Origin: Apteryx mantelli
Lineage: Eukaryota > Chordata > Aves > Apterygiformes > Apterygidae
Direction of reading: 5' to 3'
Assembly: GCF_036417845.1 (NCBI RefSeq)
Contig: NC_089978.1
Span: 85,306,007 to 85,370,006 of the forward strand
Length of the DNA: 64,000 nt
Under the pieces are notes generated by a model that saw only the letters and a list, made by a program, of their open reading frames with translations, searched no databases and was not told where the DNA came from. Position numbers and translations under genes: made by a program. Shown piece after piece: positions 51,967 through 61,600 of the stretch. Position 1 is the first letter of the stretch, and every line of letters begins with the position of its first letter.

Positions 51967-52166
51967 TTCACAGAATCACAGAATGGTTGAGGTTGGAAGG
52001 GACCTCTGGAGATCATCGAGTCCAATCCCCTGCTAGAGGAGGGTCACCTAGAGCACGTTGCACAGGATCACATCCAGGCAGGTTTTGAATATCTCCAGAG
52101 AAGGAGACTCCACAACCTCTCTGGGCAGCCTGTTCCAGTGCTCTGTCACCCTCACAGTGGTTCTGT
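51967..52166 (-). mobile_element. CR1 LINE, 5'-truncated 3' end
   Basis: The plus strand reads CACAGAATCACAGAATGG, then GGTTGGAAGGGACCTCTGGA, TCCAATCCCCTGC and CACAACCTCTCTGGGCAGCC, the reverse complement of the avian CR1 3' end with its ATTCTGTG octamer terminus. The element is therefore on the minus strand, the same sense as FANCB, and retains only about 200 bp. It is fairly well preserved, so not very old. The best single indicator that the genome is avian. Confidence 0.95.
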
Positions 52167-52261
52167 GGCTTTCAAGTGGCTAAAATTCCTCATGAAAAAA
52201 AGTCAAAAAGAAAATGGGCCAATCCAAAGCAAAGATGGAAAAAGAAATACTTAAAACTTAG

Positions 52262-52295
52262 ACTAAAAAAAAAAGTAATTAAAAAAAAAAAAAAA
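52262..52295. repeat. A-rich simple sequence
   Basis: Poly(A) interrupted by GT and TT just downstream (plus sense) of the CR1 fragment; low-complexity DNA. Confidence 0.8.
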
Positions 52296-53662
52296 TCAAA
52301 TGTACAGAACATATCTCCCCTCACCAAGTCAACATCATCAAAAATATACCTGCCTCAAAACAAACAAACCAAAAAGAAAGGAACCATTCAATTCTAGTCA
52401 AAAGAACTTGGCATTACAGTCCTTACGAAACTGTTAAAGAGCTAGGGGTGGGTTGTGAAAAGACACTACTGACTCATGGGATTACTGCCAGAGCAATTAA
52501 CCGGAACCATCAGAAACCCTCTCACCACAACTGTTGCAGTGTAGCTGCACTACTCTGCTGAAGAAAGTCTTCTTTAGTAAGTTACTACAGTAAGTTACTA
52601 CAGTGAGCGTTAAAGAAGAAACTCTTTAGAGGAGAACAGGCTGGACTTCAGCCCAAAAGACCGTAGACCAGATAAACTTAAAATGGTTCCAAAAATAAAC
52701 AAACTGACAGCTTTTGCAATTTCACTGTTTACAAAATGCAGCTTAGATATATTAATGCATATAACTTACACCCAGCCTACTTATATGCAGCAGAACACAA
52801 TGCATTCCTGCCAAAGCTCTTGTACGGCTGAAAACTGCTGAAATATGTGAAATACTTAGGCATAAGCAACAGAGGTATGAAAAAGGGCTGCATTTGCTAT
52901 TTTTTTCCCCTTTGTCTTAAAATAGGAGATACCATAGAGACTGTCACAGCATGATTTGATCACAAATTTCTAGAAGACCTGAGTTTTGGTAATAACTATC
53001 AATAGAAACAACTCAAGGCTAAACAACCTTTGGAAATTCCCAGGTTAAGCAGGATTCATGCATTATTGCATCAAAACAAACACCCTTGAAATACAATTAT
53101 ACAACAGATGACAATAATCAAGAATGCTTTACTATTCAGGGAAACATAGAACAACAAAGATCTTAACAAAGAAGCAAATGAAGGTTAAAAAATATATTCA
53201 TGTCTATTTCCAAATTCATTACCAGAGCAATATTCAAGGATTTACAGCATTAGAACAAAATAAGATTTTTAACTTGCATATAGCCCTCATACTAATACAT
53301 GGCTTTGAAAGTTAGTGATCTAGCAGAACTCTGGGAGGGAAACAATAAGATGTCTTAACAAACAAACAAACAACGGGTCTTATGAAGGACTCTGTGCCTC
53401 TGTCAGAAAGACTTTATCATCGGAAGACAGGCAAAAATCTCCAGACAGCGGCTTGTTTCCACCAGAACCAGCAGAAAGTATAGGATATACTTAGGCTATT
53501 CATTTGATCCTGGCACAGATTCTCAAAACTCAACAAGTAAAAGCCAACTGGTGTCTAAAGAGAAGAACATAGTCAAAGGACAGCTTACACAGAACTCCTA
53601 GCATCCAGTGGCAGGGCAGACATTCGCAGACAATCTTCACGACCAAAGTGGGAGCAACAAAT

Positions 53663-53676
53663 GAGAGAGAGAGAGA
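53663..53676. repeat. Short (GA)n repeat
   Basis: Seven GA units within FANCB intron 3. Confidence 0.85.
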
Positions 53677-53875
53677 TGGAAACTAAATTCTGTTTGGCAG
53701 AAGAAAGTAACGTAATGAACAAGGAAAGAGCATAGTAGCAAAGAAGTCAATTTTAAATTTAAAATAAGAGACTACTGAAAAGGAAACTGAAAGCAATGCA
53801 TACTGAAGAAAACTTGTACTTTTCTGTGTAAAAGCCAATAGGATTCTAATTTCCAAATTGAAGAACTGCATAAAT

Positions 53876-53906
53876 GTAGGTTTGGAAGGGACCTCAAGAG
53901 GTCATC
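53876..53906 (-). mobile_element. CR1 scrap
   Basis: GTTTGGAAGGGACCTCAAGAGGTCATC matches the conserved CR1 3'-end block (reverse complement). Flanking CR1 sequence is no longer recognisable, so this is an older, nearly erased copy. Confidence 0.6.
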
Positions 53907-55071
53907 AAACGAAGCCAATTTTTTTATTCTGCCTTCAGGAAATAAGAAAAACTAGTATTCAGTATCCTCCAAACAACAGCTTTTATCTTTTGGAAGATTT
54001 ATAACATCTTTTTAGAAGTCTCTTCTGATCAGAAGAAACCAGAAAATCTTTCTTTTTCAGTCTTTTCCTAATAGGTCATACTGCTCCTTTTCTTTCAGTT
54101 CTAAACTAAACTTTCACCAGTTAATTTGCTTCCTTTTTAAAGGCTGGAGAGCAAACTGACACTGTACACTACCTAAGTTTTCACTAATTCTGAAATGAAG
54201 GGAATAATTATCTCCTATCTCATATCTAAAGTGGTATTTGCAAATTAATGACAGCCTCACCGGGTTGACTTAATTTGAGATTCACGGTATCTCCCAAAGC
54301 CTTTTTTTATAATCTTCCTATCTGTTCAGTTATTACCATTTAGTGTAGACAAGGGTGACCAGGCACAATACTGCATTGGAACATCTTCCAGAGTATGCTG
54401 GCTGTTTGCTAACAGAACAAAAGGTAGAAAGAAAGCTGCATCCTCAAGTTTCAGTAGGAGGCAAAGCTATAGTCCTACTCATAATTTGGACTCTAACAAG
54501 TTCCCCCTGGTTGTTTTATAAAATAAGCTAATTAAAAGAAGGATACTTTTTAGCTTCACTTACTCTACTTCGCAAAATTATTCTAATAAAACTGGTAGTA
54601 ACAGGAGGAAAAACATCAGGCAAAGTAAAAGCCAACTTCACTGAAGTCCATGGACAATAAAACACACCATAATCCCCTTTTTTCTTCCAGGATTAACTCA
54701 CTCATTGGAAACCTGGCACTACACAATCTCAAAGTAAACAATCTGGAGCAAAAGAAGTAAACATTCTGATATTATTAAATTGGTATTTAAATGTCTATGA
54801 GTAAAATGGCTGTTATGAAGCTTTGATAGAATGGCTTCTGTGTTATCTCAAAATTTTAATTAAAATACAAATCAGAACCTTCCTATTATCCAAACATATT
54901 TGTACTGAAACACCCTATCACCAATTCAAGAATGGATACCTAACAATGTTGATTTCTTCCTGACCCACTTCTCCAATAAAAACAGAATTGTTAACCTCAC
55001 CTTTTAGATAATGTAATGATACAGAAAAGTAATTTGAAGGAAACATGGAGCCAGAGCTATTCACTACAAAC

Positions 55072-55167
55072 CTGTAATCTTGTTTCAAGGGCTTGGACCA
55101 TAAGCAAACCATTCTCTTGCAATCCTTCTGCAGTAGGAACATCATCTTCTTTATAATTAATATCACT
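55072..55167 (-). CDS. FANCB: FANCB coding exon 3
   Basis: The acceptor TTTTTTAG is at 55168 and above; the donor TTACAG|GTTTGT is at 55071-55070. The exon is 96 nt, exactly 32 codons in phase 0 (residues 362-393). It reads SDINYKEDDVPTAEGLQENG and ends ALETRLQ, the same ALETRLQ that precedes the helical segment in human FANCB. A longer open frame covering the same DNA in another register is a shadow. Confidence 0.92.
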
Positions 55168-55678
55168 CTAAAAAAGATAAATTAATTTAACAATAGAAAG
55201 CAAGCTACAGACTATAATATGCCATTATAAAAGTCTAGGAAAAGAAATCAGAAAACCAAAAGGATTACAATATGCAATCTAAAGGTAAAATACTATCTTC
55301 TGAAAGCAATTAGAGATTCATGGTACATGATAGAAAGATCCAGTTATGAAAAGATTTTTAATGAGGACTATGGTCTCAATTAGAAATTTTTAGCCAAAAG
55401 GTAAGTATCGTAGCAAACCTTTTACATACGCAAATCATTTTCAATGGCATTATTTTAATTTCCCGAAAGAACACTGATACTATCAAGAAAGTAGAATAGT
55501 CTCTTGAGATAAGAGTTATCTCCCAATCTCAGAATTAAAAAAGGGGTATTGTATTAAAACCTCATGGCATTTCACAACACATATTCAATTCACATTACAC
55601 ACATACTTTAAAGAATCTTAAGTTTATTAATTTAGAAAGCACAGACTGAATAGCTGGGAAAAGGCAAGTTGAACTTAC
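55168..55678 (-). other. FANCB intron 2
   Basis: 511 nt with a strong GTAAGT donor and TTTTTTAG acceptor on the minus strand; nothing else seen. Confidence 0.87.
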
Positions 55679-55831
55679 TGCATAGTTGATTTCTCCAAAA
55701 TCTATTATTCTGAATGTACTCAACACATCTGTATTTGAGTCATCCTTAAAAAGCAGCAGCATTTGCTCAGTTCCAGAGCCAATAAAATCATCTACGAGAA
55801 CAGACTTCACTTTTTGCCATTTGGAAGCAAC
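55679..55831 (-). CDS. FANCB: FANCB coding exon 2
   Basis: The acceptor CTACTGTAG is at 55832 and above; the donor ATGCA|GTAAGT is at 55678-55677. The exon is 153 nt, 51 codons in phase 0 (residues 311-361). It reads [20 protein letters not shown], then [11 protein letters not shown] and [10 protein letters not shown]. The VDDF.G.G.EQ.L..F pattern is typical of the last blades of the FANCB beta-propeller. Confidence 0.94.
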
Positions 55832-56391
55832 CTACAGTAGAAGAAGTATTTCCAGAGTTACATAATTCTTCTTGACAGAGTATTAGAAAAAAAACTTAGC
55901 AGTTAATTTTGTTTCTCCTTTAAATTTTAGAAAACTAAAGTATGGCATTTTCTTGTCATTTCCCTGAAGTGATGCTTTCTGTGAACAGGAAGTGAGACTC
56001 ACAAAGGTAGTAAATTTCAGAAGGCAGTTTATACTTTGAGATGATATTGGTTTAGTGCCCCTCTAATGTATATTATGTGAGCACACTCATAGCCATCTTA
56101 CAGCTGTAAGTTCTCATCCAAAATAAGTTTTGGATTCACAACAGAAATTTTGGCTCGGTTTCAGAAAATGACTTATTAAATTCTAGAATGCAGGACTCAT
56201 TTTCAGAGATATGAGAAAGTAATAAAAGCAAAACAATTGGATACTTTATACAGGTTGTTTTAACAGAAGCAACATAAAAAACTTAAACACGTAGCTTTTC
56301 ACTTGCAGAAGCTTCTGATAAGACTATATAAAAAAGAAGAAACAGAATTATTTTACAGTAGTAAAAGGAAGTTATTTAAGGTCACAAATAC
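55832..56391 (-). other. FANCB intron 1 (between coding exons 1 and 2)
   Basis: 560 nt, CAG|GTATTT donor and CTACTGTAG acceptor on the minus strand. No other feature seen. Confidence 0.87.
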
Positions 56392-57321
56392 CTGGAAGCT
56401 GTCTCTCCATATAGCACAGGTATTTCCAGAGGCAAAAGAAACAATAAATAGTAAGTCATTGCTACTGGTTACAGCTGTTTTTATTGAACAGGGTTTCTCA
56501 TATGGAAGCTCGCAAACACCTTTAGGGAGACCATCTTGAAACCAAATAAGTTGATTCTTGTGAGTGACGGCAACAACTGATATTCTGAGCTGTTTTTTCA
56601 ATACCTCTTTCTTGCAGACACAGACAGATACCACTCTGCTGTATGCATGAGGCATAAAGCACGTGCCAGTTATCATTTTCTGGGTTTCAATTGCATATCC
56701 AAAGAACTCACTACCCCAGATAGCTCCATCTGAAGTGGAAAACTCTTGTTCATCTTCGCTTTCTGGCAAGCAAGCAGTTCTTATTCCTAAGACAACAGTG
56801 CCTTCATCTTCAATTTCCCCTGCCCACACAATGGAAGAAAGTTGAACAGAAGCACTTAGAATCGTGCAGGTGTCGGAAGAGATGTAGAATAGCTTGTTAG
56901 CATGCCTCCACAAGACTGAAGGACCAGTAAACAACCTGATGTCTTCTTTCAGCTCATAATCCAATTTAAAATGAAAGGACTGTTCAAACTGATTGGAGCT
57001 GTGAAGCAACAACAAGAGATATTTGAGAACGTTTTTCCGTTTTTTCTTTTTCATCAAAATGCAGGGAAGAATAATTCCTGATCTGGAATCTGTGGTACAG
57101 CTACAACAAATCATTTCAATTTCTAAGTGACTGCCATGCATGTTGAATAGTCCAGAAGATTTCTGAATAAACAGTTTAGTGTCTCTGTCAAAGACCATTC
57201 TTCTGACAGATAACTTTGTTATTTTACTAGCTGCTCCTTCCACGTGCTTTGTTTTCGACAACTGAAATATGAGGACTTCTCCATTGTAGGACAAGACTTG
57301 TTCTTCCTCACCCAGAAGCAT
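56392..57321 (-). CDS. FANCB: FANCB, Fanconi anaemia core complex subunit B (coding exon 1, with whole-gene notes)
   Basis: FANCB is a nuclear subunit of the Fanconi anaemia core ligase. With FANCL and FAAP100 it forms the catalytic module that monoubiquitinates FANCI-FANCD2 at DNA interstrand crosslinks. This exon holds ATG 57321-57319 (AAG before ATG gives a purine at -3) and 310 codons, ending CAG|GTATTT. It covers most of the N-terminal beta-propeller (MLLGEEEQVLSYNGEVLIFQ...) and includes a basic KKKKRK run at residues 91-96. Eight coding exons (56392-57321, 55679-55831, 55072-55167, 50128-50256, 49061-49227, 46487-46941, 45396-45633, 43051-43471) total 2589 nt, giving 862 residues against 859 in human. 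All junction phases agree and no frameshift or stop occurs, so the gene looks intact. Confidence 0.97.
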
Positions 57322-57343
57322 CTTTCTTTATCTTTATGCCCAT
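57308..57343 (-). CDS. Short upstream ORF overlapping the FANCB start
   Basis: In the predicted 5' UTR of the coding exon (acceptor AG at 57349-57348) an ATG at 57343-57341 lies in a strong context (G at -3, G at +4). It runs for 11 codons in a different frame and stops at TGA 57310-57308, past the FANCB ATG at 57321. Ribosomes starting here would bypass the main start, so it could damp FANCB translation. It depends on the inferred exon boundary. Confidence 0.4.
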   Translation of the reverse strand: MGIKIKKDASG

Positions 57344-57347
57344 TCCT

Positions 57348-57695
57348 CTACAAGAAAACAGTATGCCTCTCTATTTTTTTATTTTTTTTTGTCAGGAAGA
57401 TTTCTCTGCTGAAATGTTAATCTAGTTGGACATTTTTTTTCTACAAAAACAAACAATAACAAAATTAAATTGTTTTAGACCTAGCTGAGTTGATTGATCC
57501 TTAAGAACAAGGAAAGCGACACATTGTAAAGCAATTACAAAGCCTAAGCTAGAGAACATGAGGCTAGAACGCGGTTAACTTTGCAGAGCTACAGGATTAG
57601 AGTGAAATTAAGCAACTTTGCACTGAGAGATGCAGATAACCTAAGTGAGTTTCAAAAACGTATTCCAACATTTATTTACCAAAGCATTAACTCAC
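57348..57695 (-). other. Predicted 5' UTR intron of FANCB
   Basis: GAGCG|GTGAGT (GT at 57695-57694) is an excellent minus-strand donor. TTTTCTTGTAG ending at 57348 is a good acceptor just before the coding exon. Together they predict a 348-nt intron separating a non-coding first exon from coding exon 1; an alternative donor (GGCG|GTGAGG) exists near 57856. No transcript evidence. Confidence 0.5.
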
Positions 57696-57960
57696 CGCTC
57701 ATCAAAAGCTACAAAATATATTGTGAGTTGAAATAGAGAAGGGATGAATTGCCACCCACTGACCACGCACAGGTCGCCGGCGACTCGCCCACCGGCGGCA
57801 GCAGGGGCCGCCGCCTCCCGTAACGGCCCCGCCCGCAGCCTTCGCTAGGCCTCACCGCCCTCCCCACGGCCACTGAAGCCGCTCCTGCACCAACAGCGGC
57901 CCAAGGGCTGCGCCAGCCCAGCCCGGCCCCCCGCGCCGCTCGCCCCCCAGCAGCGCCTTG
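57696..57960 (-). other. FANCB: Probable non-coding first exon of FANCB (approximate)
   Basis: The exon would end at the donor 57696/57695 and begin somewhere in the CpG island. The upper boundary is a guess. The last codons include a weak upstream ATG (57702-57700) that after splicing would read only about six codons before a stop. Long open frames in this GC-rich DNA on both strands are treated as non-coding. Confidence 0.35.
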
Positions 57961-57980
57961 CCTTGCCTTGCCTTGCCCTG
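57956..57980. repeat. (CCTTG)4 pentanucleotide repeat in the CpG island
   Basis: Four exact CCTTG copies and a fifth, CCCTG, in the shared promoter; a potentially length-variable promoter microsatellite. Confidence 0.9.
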
Positions 57981-58072
57981 CCCGGGCCGGTGCCGGGGCT
58001 GTCACAGCTTTGGGTCGCGGGAGAGGGGAGGGGCGCGGAGCGAAGCGCGCCACCGCTCCGAAACTCCCGCCA

Positions 58073-58090
58073 CGCAGGGCATGACGGGAG
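58073..58090 (-). promoter_or_regulatory. ZNF143/SBS-like element
   Basis: CGCAGGGCATGACGGGAG matches the reverse complement of the SBS2-type ZNF143/THAP11 site (CTCCCAGCATGCCCTGCG) at 16 of 18 positions. Such sites are typical of TATA-less, often bidirectional vertebrate promoters and support placing the transcription start region here. Confidence 0.55.
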
Positions 58091-58368
58091 AGGAAGCGGG
58101 GGAGGGGAAGGGGAGCGAGCAGTGCCGGGGCGGGGGCGGGGCCCAGAGCCCGGCACGGCGCAAGGGGCGGGGACAGGGGGCGGGGCTTCTGCGTGGTTGG
58201 CCGCGCCTGGCGCCGCCGCGCTTGTGCTGGGCTGTGCGGCCGCTCGCTGGCCCCGCCCCCTCCCACTCTGCACCCTTCGAGGGGTCACGCACCGCCTCCG
58301 TCCCTATTTCTTTCTCCCCCTCGGGCGCGCGCGGGTCCCGCTGCGGCTGCGGACGCCTCCGCCGGACC

Positions 58369-58377
58369 ATGGCTGAC
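58369..58377 (+). CDS. MOSPD2: MOSPD2 coding exon 1 (first three codons)
   Basis: ATG 58369-58371 sits in an ideal Kozak context (ACCATGG) and is followed by GCT GAC and a perfect GTGAGT donor, so this exon encodes only Met-Ala-Asp. Human MOSPD2 likewise begins Met-Ala-Glu. The 5' UTR upstream lies in the shared CpG island. A 123-codon open frame running on through the intron is an artefact of GC-rich DNA. Confidence 0.9.
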
Positions 58378-58631
58378 GTGAGTGGCTGCGTGCGCGCGCC
58401 TTCCCCCTGCCCGCCGAGCGCGCCCGCCCGCCCGCGGGGTCTCCCCTGCCCAACGGCCCCCGCGCGCCGGCACCTGCCGTTGGGGGGGTGACGGCGGCGG
58501 TTGAGCGGCGCGGAGCGCGCAGGGGTAGCCAGGCCCGTCGGCAGCGCTCGCACAGCTGAGGGGGGCTGGCTCGGGCCTCTGCCTCTCCCTTCCTTTCACG
58601 TCCTTCCCCGTTTCTTGTTCCCCCTCGGCAG
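58378..58631 (+). other. MOSPD2 intron 1
   Basis: A 254-nt GC-rich intron with GTGAGT donor and CCTCGGCAG acceptor. It remains inside the CpG island. Confidence 0.88.
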
Positions 58632-58695
58632 CGACAGGACAAGGCCGCGCTGATAAGCGAGACCCGGCGGCGTTTCGAGGCGGAGTACTTGCCAG
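58632..58695 (+). CDS. MOSPD2: MOSPD2 coding exon 2
   Basis: 64 nt: RQDKAALISETRRRFEAEYLP plus one base of the next Asp codon, bounded by GGCAG| and CCAG|GTGAGT. The KLISETRRRFEAEY motif of human MOSPD2 is essentially unchanged. It is the start of the N-terminal CRAL-TRIO region. Confidence 0.95.
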
Positions 58696-61600
58696 GTGAG
58701 TACACGGTGGTGGAGCTGGGGTGGGCTGAGAGCGGTGGGCTCGGCTCCTTGTGTGCGGCCTCTGGCGCTTGTCCGATATTGCTTTTCGCCTGTGGGCCGC
58801 TTCTTTCCCTTCTCTCCCTCCCAGCCAGGTTAGTGGGTGTCTCTGCCGCTTCTTCAGGTGGCCGAAACTACCAGGCAGGGATGACGCACGGAGCATGGTG
58901 TTGTCTCTCTTGGCTCTTGGTGCTCTCTTTTGGGTTGGTCTCTCTGGGTGGCAGGGAGTATCAGGGCAAAGGTTTTAGGTCCTTTTGAGTCCTGGTTGCT
59001 GGCTGGCTGGCTTTAGTGCTGGGGCCTGGACATTGCTGTGCTCAGTACTTTCTGGACATTGAAGGGGGTGGGGAAAAAAAAAGAAAAAAAAAGTTCCTGG
59101 CCCTAACCAGTTTGTCTAGGAAAGGAGTTGCTTTTCTGGAGTAACTTGCACTCTGAATTCATGCTGTGCTTAATTAAAATCATATTGTGTGTCCGACTCA
59201 ACTCTTAAGTGCAGAAGCTTTTAAACCCATAAATGAAGGGCAGGAGGTGCTGGCATGCCTAGAGGAAAGGGAATGTCTGGGGAAACTTAGAGGGGTTTCC
59301 TTCCAATTCAAGGTTGATTTGCATTGCTTATAATAGGAAAATAGATAGTAGTGTCTTGTGCTAACAACTGTAGCACTAAGGAATGAGTTTTATTATGAAT
59401 GTCTAAAGGCATTCTATTAAAAACATAGTCCCATCCAATTTTTAATGCAAATACAATGAGAACTCAGCAGTTTAGTGTAGGAATTGCATGTACCTCCTTT
59501 AACATAAGCCTCAATCCTGTGAACACGTGCTTTGTTTTGATGTTCCTGATCAGAATTATTGAGACTTAGTTACCACTTTTTCACAAGAGTTCCACACTTT
59601 TTATGGCTTCTTTGTGATTGGGTATAGTACTTCTCTTGCAAACTTCTGGAGGGTCTTGAGAATGGTGCAATTTTATCTCATATGTTTACCCTACTGATAT
59701 TAATAAAGAAACCAACTTTGGCCCTGGTTAGAGAATGCATGTATTTCTGGGATGATGATAAAATTATTGGAATAGTATCTTGGAGAATAGAGAACTTACT
59801 TTATCATGTGACATCTCTGTGTGATTAAAGATGTCTTTGGCATTCTTAGAACTTTTAAGTTCTGGAGAGAAGGATCATCTTAAAGTTTTTTGGCTATTGA
59901 TATTTTCAGTTAGTGCATATGTTTCCCCATGATAGATGGTTCATATTTCTTTGTAATCTGTTATCCTAGAACTACTTATAAAAATTATTTTGGAAAGCCT
60001 AAAACTACTTTGGGACAGTTGCAGCTGGAAAAAGGGGGAGTATTATCTTTTCAGCTGAGCTATCCCTTAGAATGCTGGAATTCCACAGATTTTTCTAGTT
60101 GTAACAAAGCCTCTGCTGGGTTGGTTATAGCCATTAAAAGAATGAAACACTGTTGCAATTGCAAGGTAAACTATAGTTCTACTTCTTGGAATATTTTGTA
60201 CGGTTATTTTCTCAGCCCATTTTGGGGTCATGGTTTAGAACTTTTAGTCTTTTCAAGAAAATGAGATTAGGATTCCTTTGAGTTAACATTCTTAAATCTC
60301 TCCCTTGAATTTAGGAATGCCATAAGCAAATGACTGTTGTCAGTTGAGTAACTCAGTTGAAGTGTGAAAAAACACAGGGATTCAGTGTTATTGTGGTTCT
60401 TCTGCCTTTACTGTATGTGTTCTAAAATATACTAAAATGTTTCCTCATACTTGAAAGGGTTATGGAGGTTTCTTTATTTAATAATACAGATACCCCAAGC
60501 ATATGACTTTCTATGTTTTAAGGGTACAAAGCGTTGCTTGATATCTAGTGATTTTAGTCTGCTTTGAAAAGTAGTGGCACTATCAAGATACATTGTGAAA
60601 AGTAAACTGATGCTGTCTGTGAAAGTTTGGTGTGGTCTTAGAATTGTGGGCCTCTATGAAGTGAGTTTAACTATGAAGCGAGCCTAACTCCATTTACAGA
60701 TGAACTGCAAGTACTAAGATTTATGTGAAATTTTCAATAACTTTTTTTTTCTTGTGCTGCAGCTGCCACTGTTTTCTTTTTCCTATGAGGAAAACAGTTT
60801 TTCTGATTAATCTAGAGACTTTATTTTTGTTTTGTGAAGTGATTCTACCATATTATGGAACTCATAGCTGTGGGGTTCCCTCTATACAGGAGGAATTGCT
60901 ATTGGTCACATGCTGTTGTTTTCTTGCAATAACGTTTATTTTTGTTGTGAAATAAAAACTTAGAGGGCCTTTCAAAACCTTATTTTGTTTGAAATTACTG
61001 ATTATCAGAATACAATGTTTTAGATTAAAGCTAAATATATGAAAAATACATTTTAATATGTAGCTGGTTTAGGAAAGCCTAATAGTAACTGCCACATCTG
61101 ATGCATGCTGGAATATCTCAAGTAAAAGTTATAACCCAATAATACACTACAGTCTTGAGAACTTTCAAGGTAAGATGGAAAAAGTCATGTTCAATGTTTG
61201 AAAGCACTGGATGTCTGCTTTCTGCATTAAACAGCTGTTTCATTTATGTGACTAAATCAACCAACTATTTTCATAATCAGGTACAATTTGGAAAATATGT
61301 CAGAGAACCTTATTGGCTCATATCCCCCAAATCTGCATGAGAATTTTCTTGCTAAAGTTGTTGAACTCATGTGGCCACTGAGATGATCTAGAAGGAAAGC
61401 TTGACCAGTGTGAGATCTTGTCTGCAAAATGGTATTTTATGTTAACTGAGATCTTGGACTTTTTTTTTTTTCTTTCAGTGAATTTTCTAGCTGAATTTTG
61501 GAAGACAACTTCAGTGCTTGTGAAGAATTTATATTCCTAGTAATTAAAACCCTTGCATTTTGTTATTGTAAATACACCTTTTAAACATTCCTCTTAGTCC

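Larger units (their letters stand above)
50257..55071 (-). other. FANCB intron 3
   Basis: The largest FANCB intron, 4.8 kb. It contains a TG/TATG microsatellite (50522-50560), a truncated CR1 (51967-52166), a CR1 scrap (53876-53906), a GA repeat (53663-53676), an A-rich stretch (52262-52295) and a 13-bp tandem duplication AGTAAGTTACTAC (52576-52601). A 168-codon plus-strand frame at 50492-50998 begins in the microsatellite and is treated as non-coding here. Confidence 0.8.
57770..58720. promoter_or_regulatory. CpG-island bidirectional promoter of FANCB and MOSPD2
   Basis: About 950 bp of strongly GC- and CpG-rich DNA, abruptly bounded by AT-rich sequence on the FANCB side and fading into MOSPD2 intron 2. 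No TATA box is seen near either expected start. GC boxes are plentiful (ggggcgggggcggggcc around 58127-58143, ggggcggggac, gggggcggggc, ccccgccccctcccac). A ZNF143-like element and an E2F-like GGCGGGA (minus strand, about 58064-58070) are also present. The head-to-head FANCB/MOSPD2 arrangement matches mammals, so co-initiation from a shared nucleosome-free region is the simplest reading. Confidence 0.85.

Noticed and set aside
57709-58896. Many long overlapping open frames on both strands (133-203 codons) in the CpG island
   Set aside because: They overlap each other and the true MOSPD2 exons and come from the scarcity of stops in GC-rich DNA. Their Ala/Pro/Arg/Gly-rich composition matches no family.
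59929-60264. 111-codon frame in MOSPD2 intron 2
   Set aside because: No homology to MOSPD2 or any family I know. MOSPD2 exons 2 and 3 join in phase without it.
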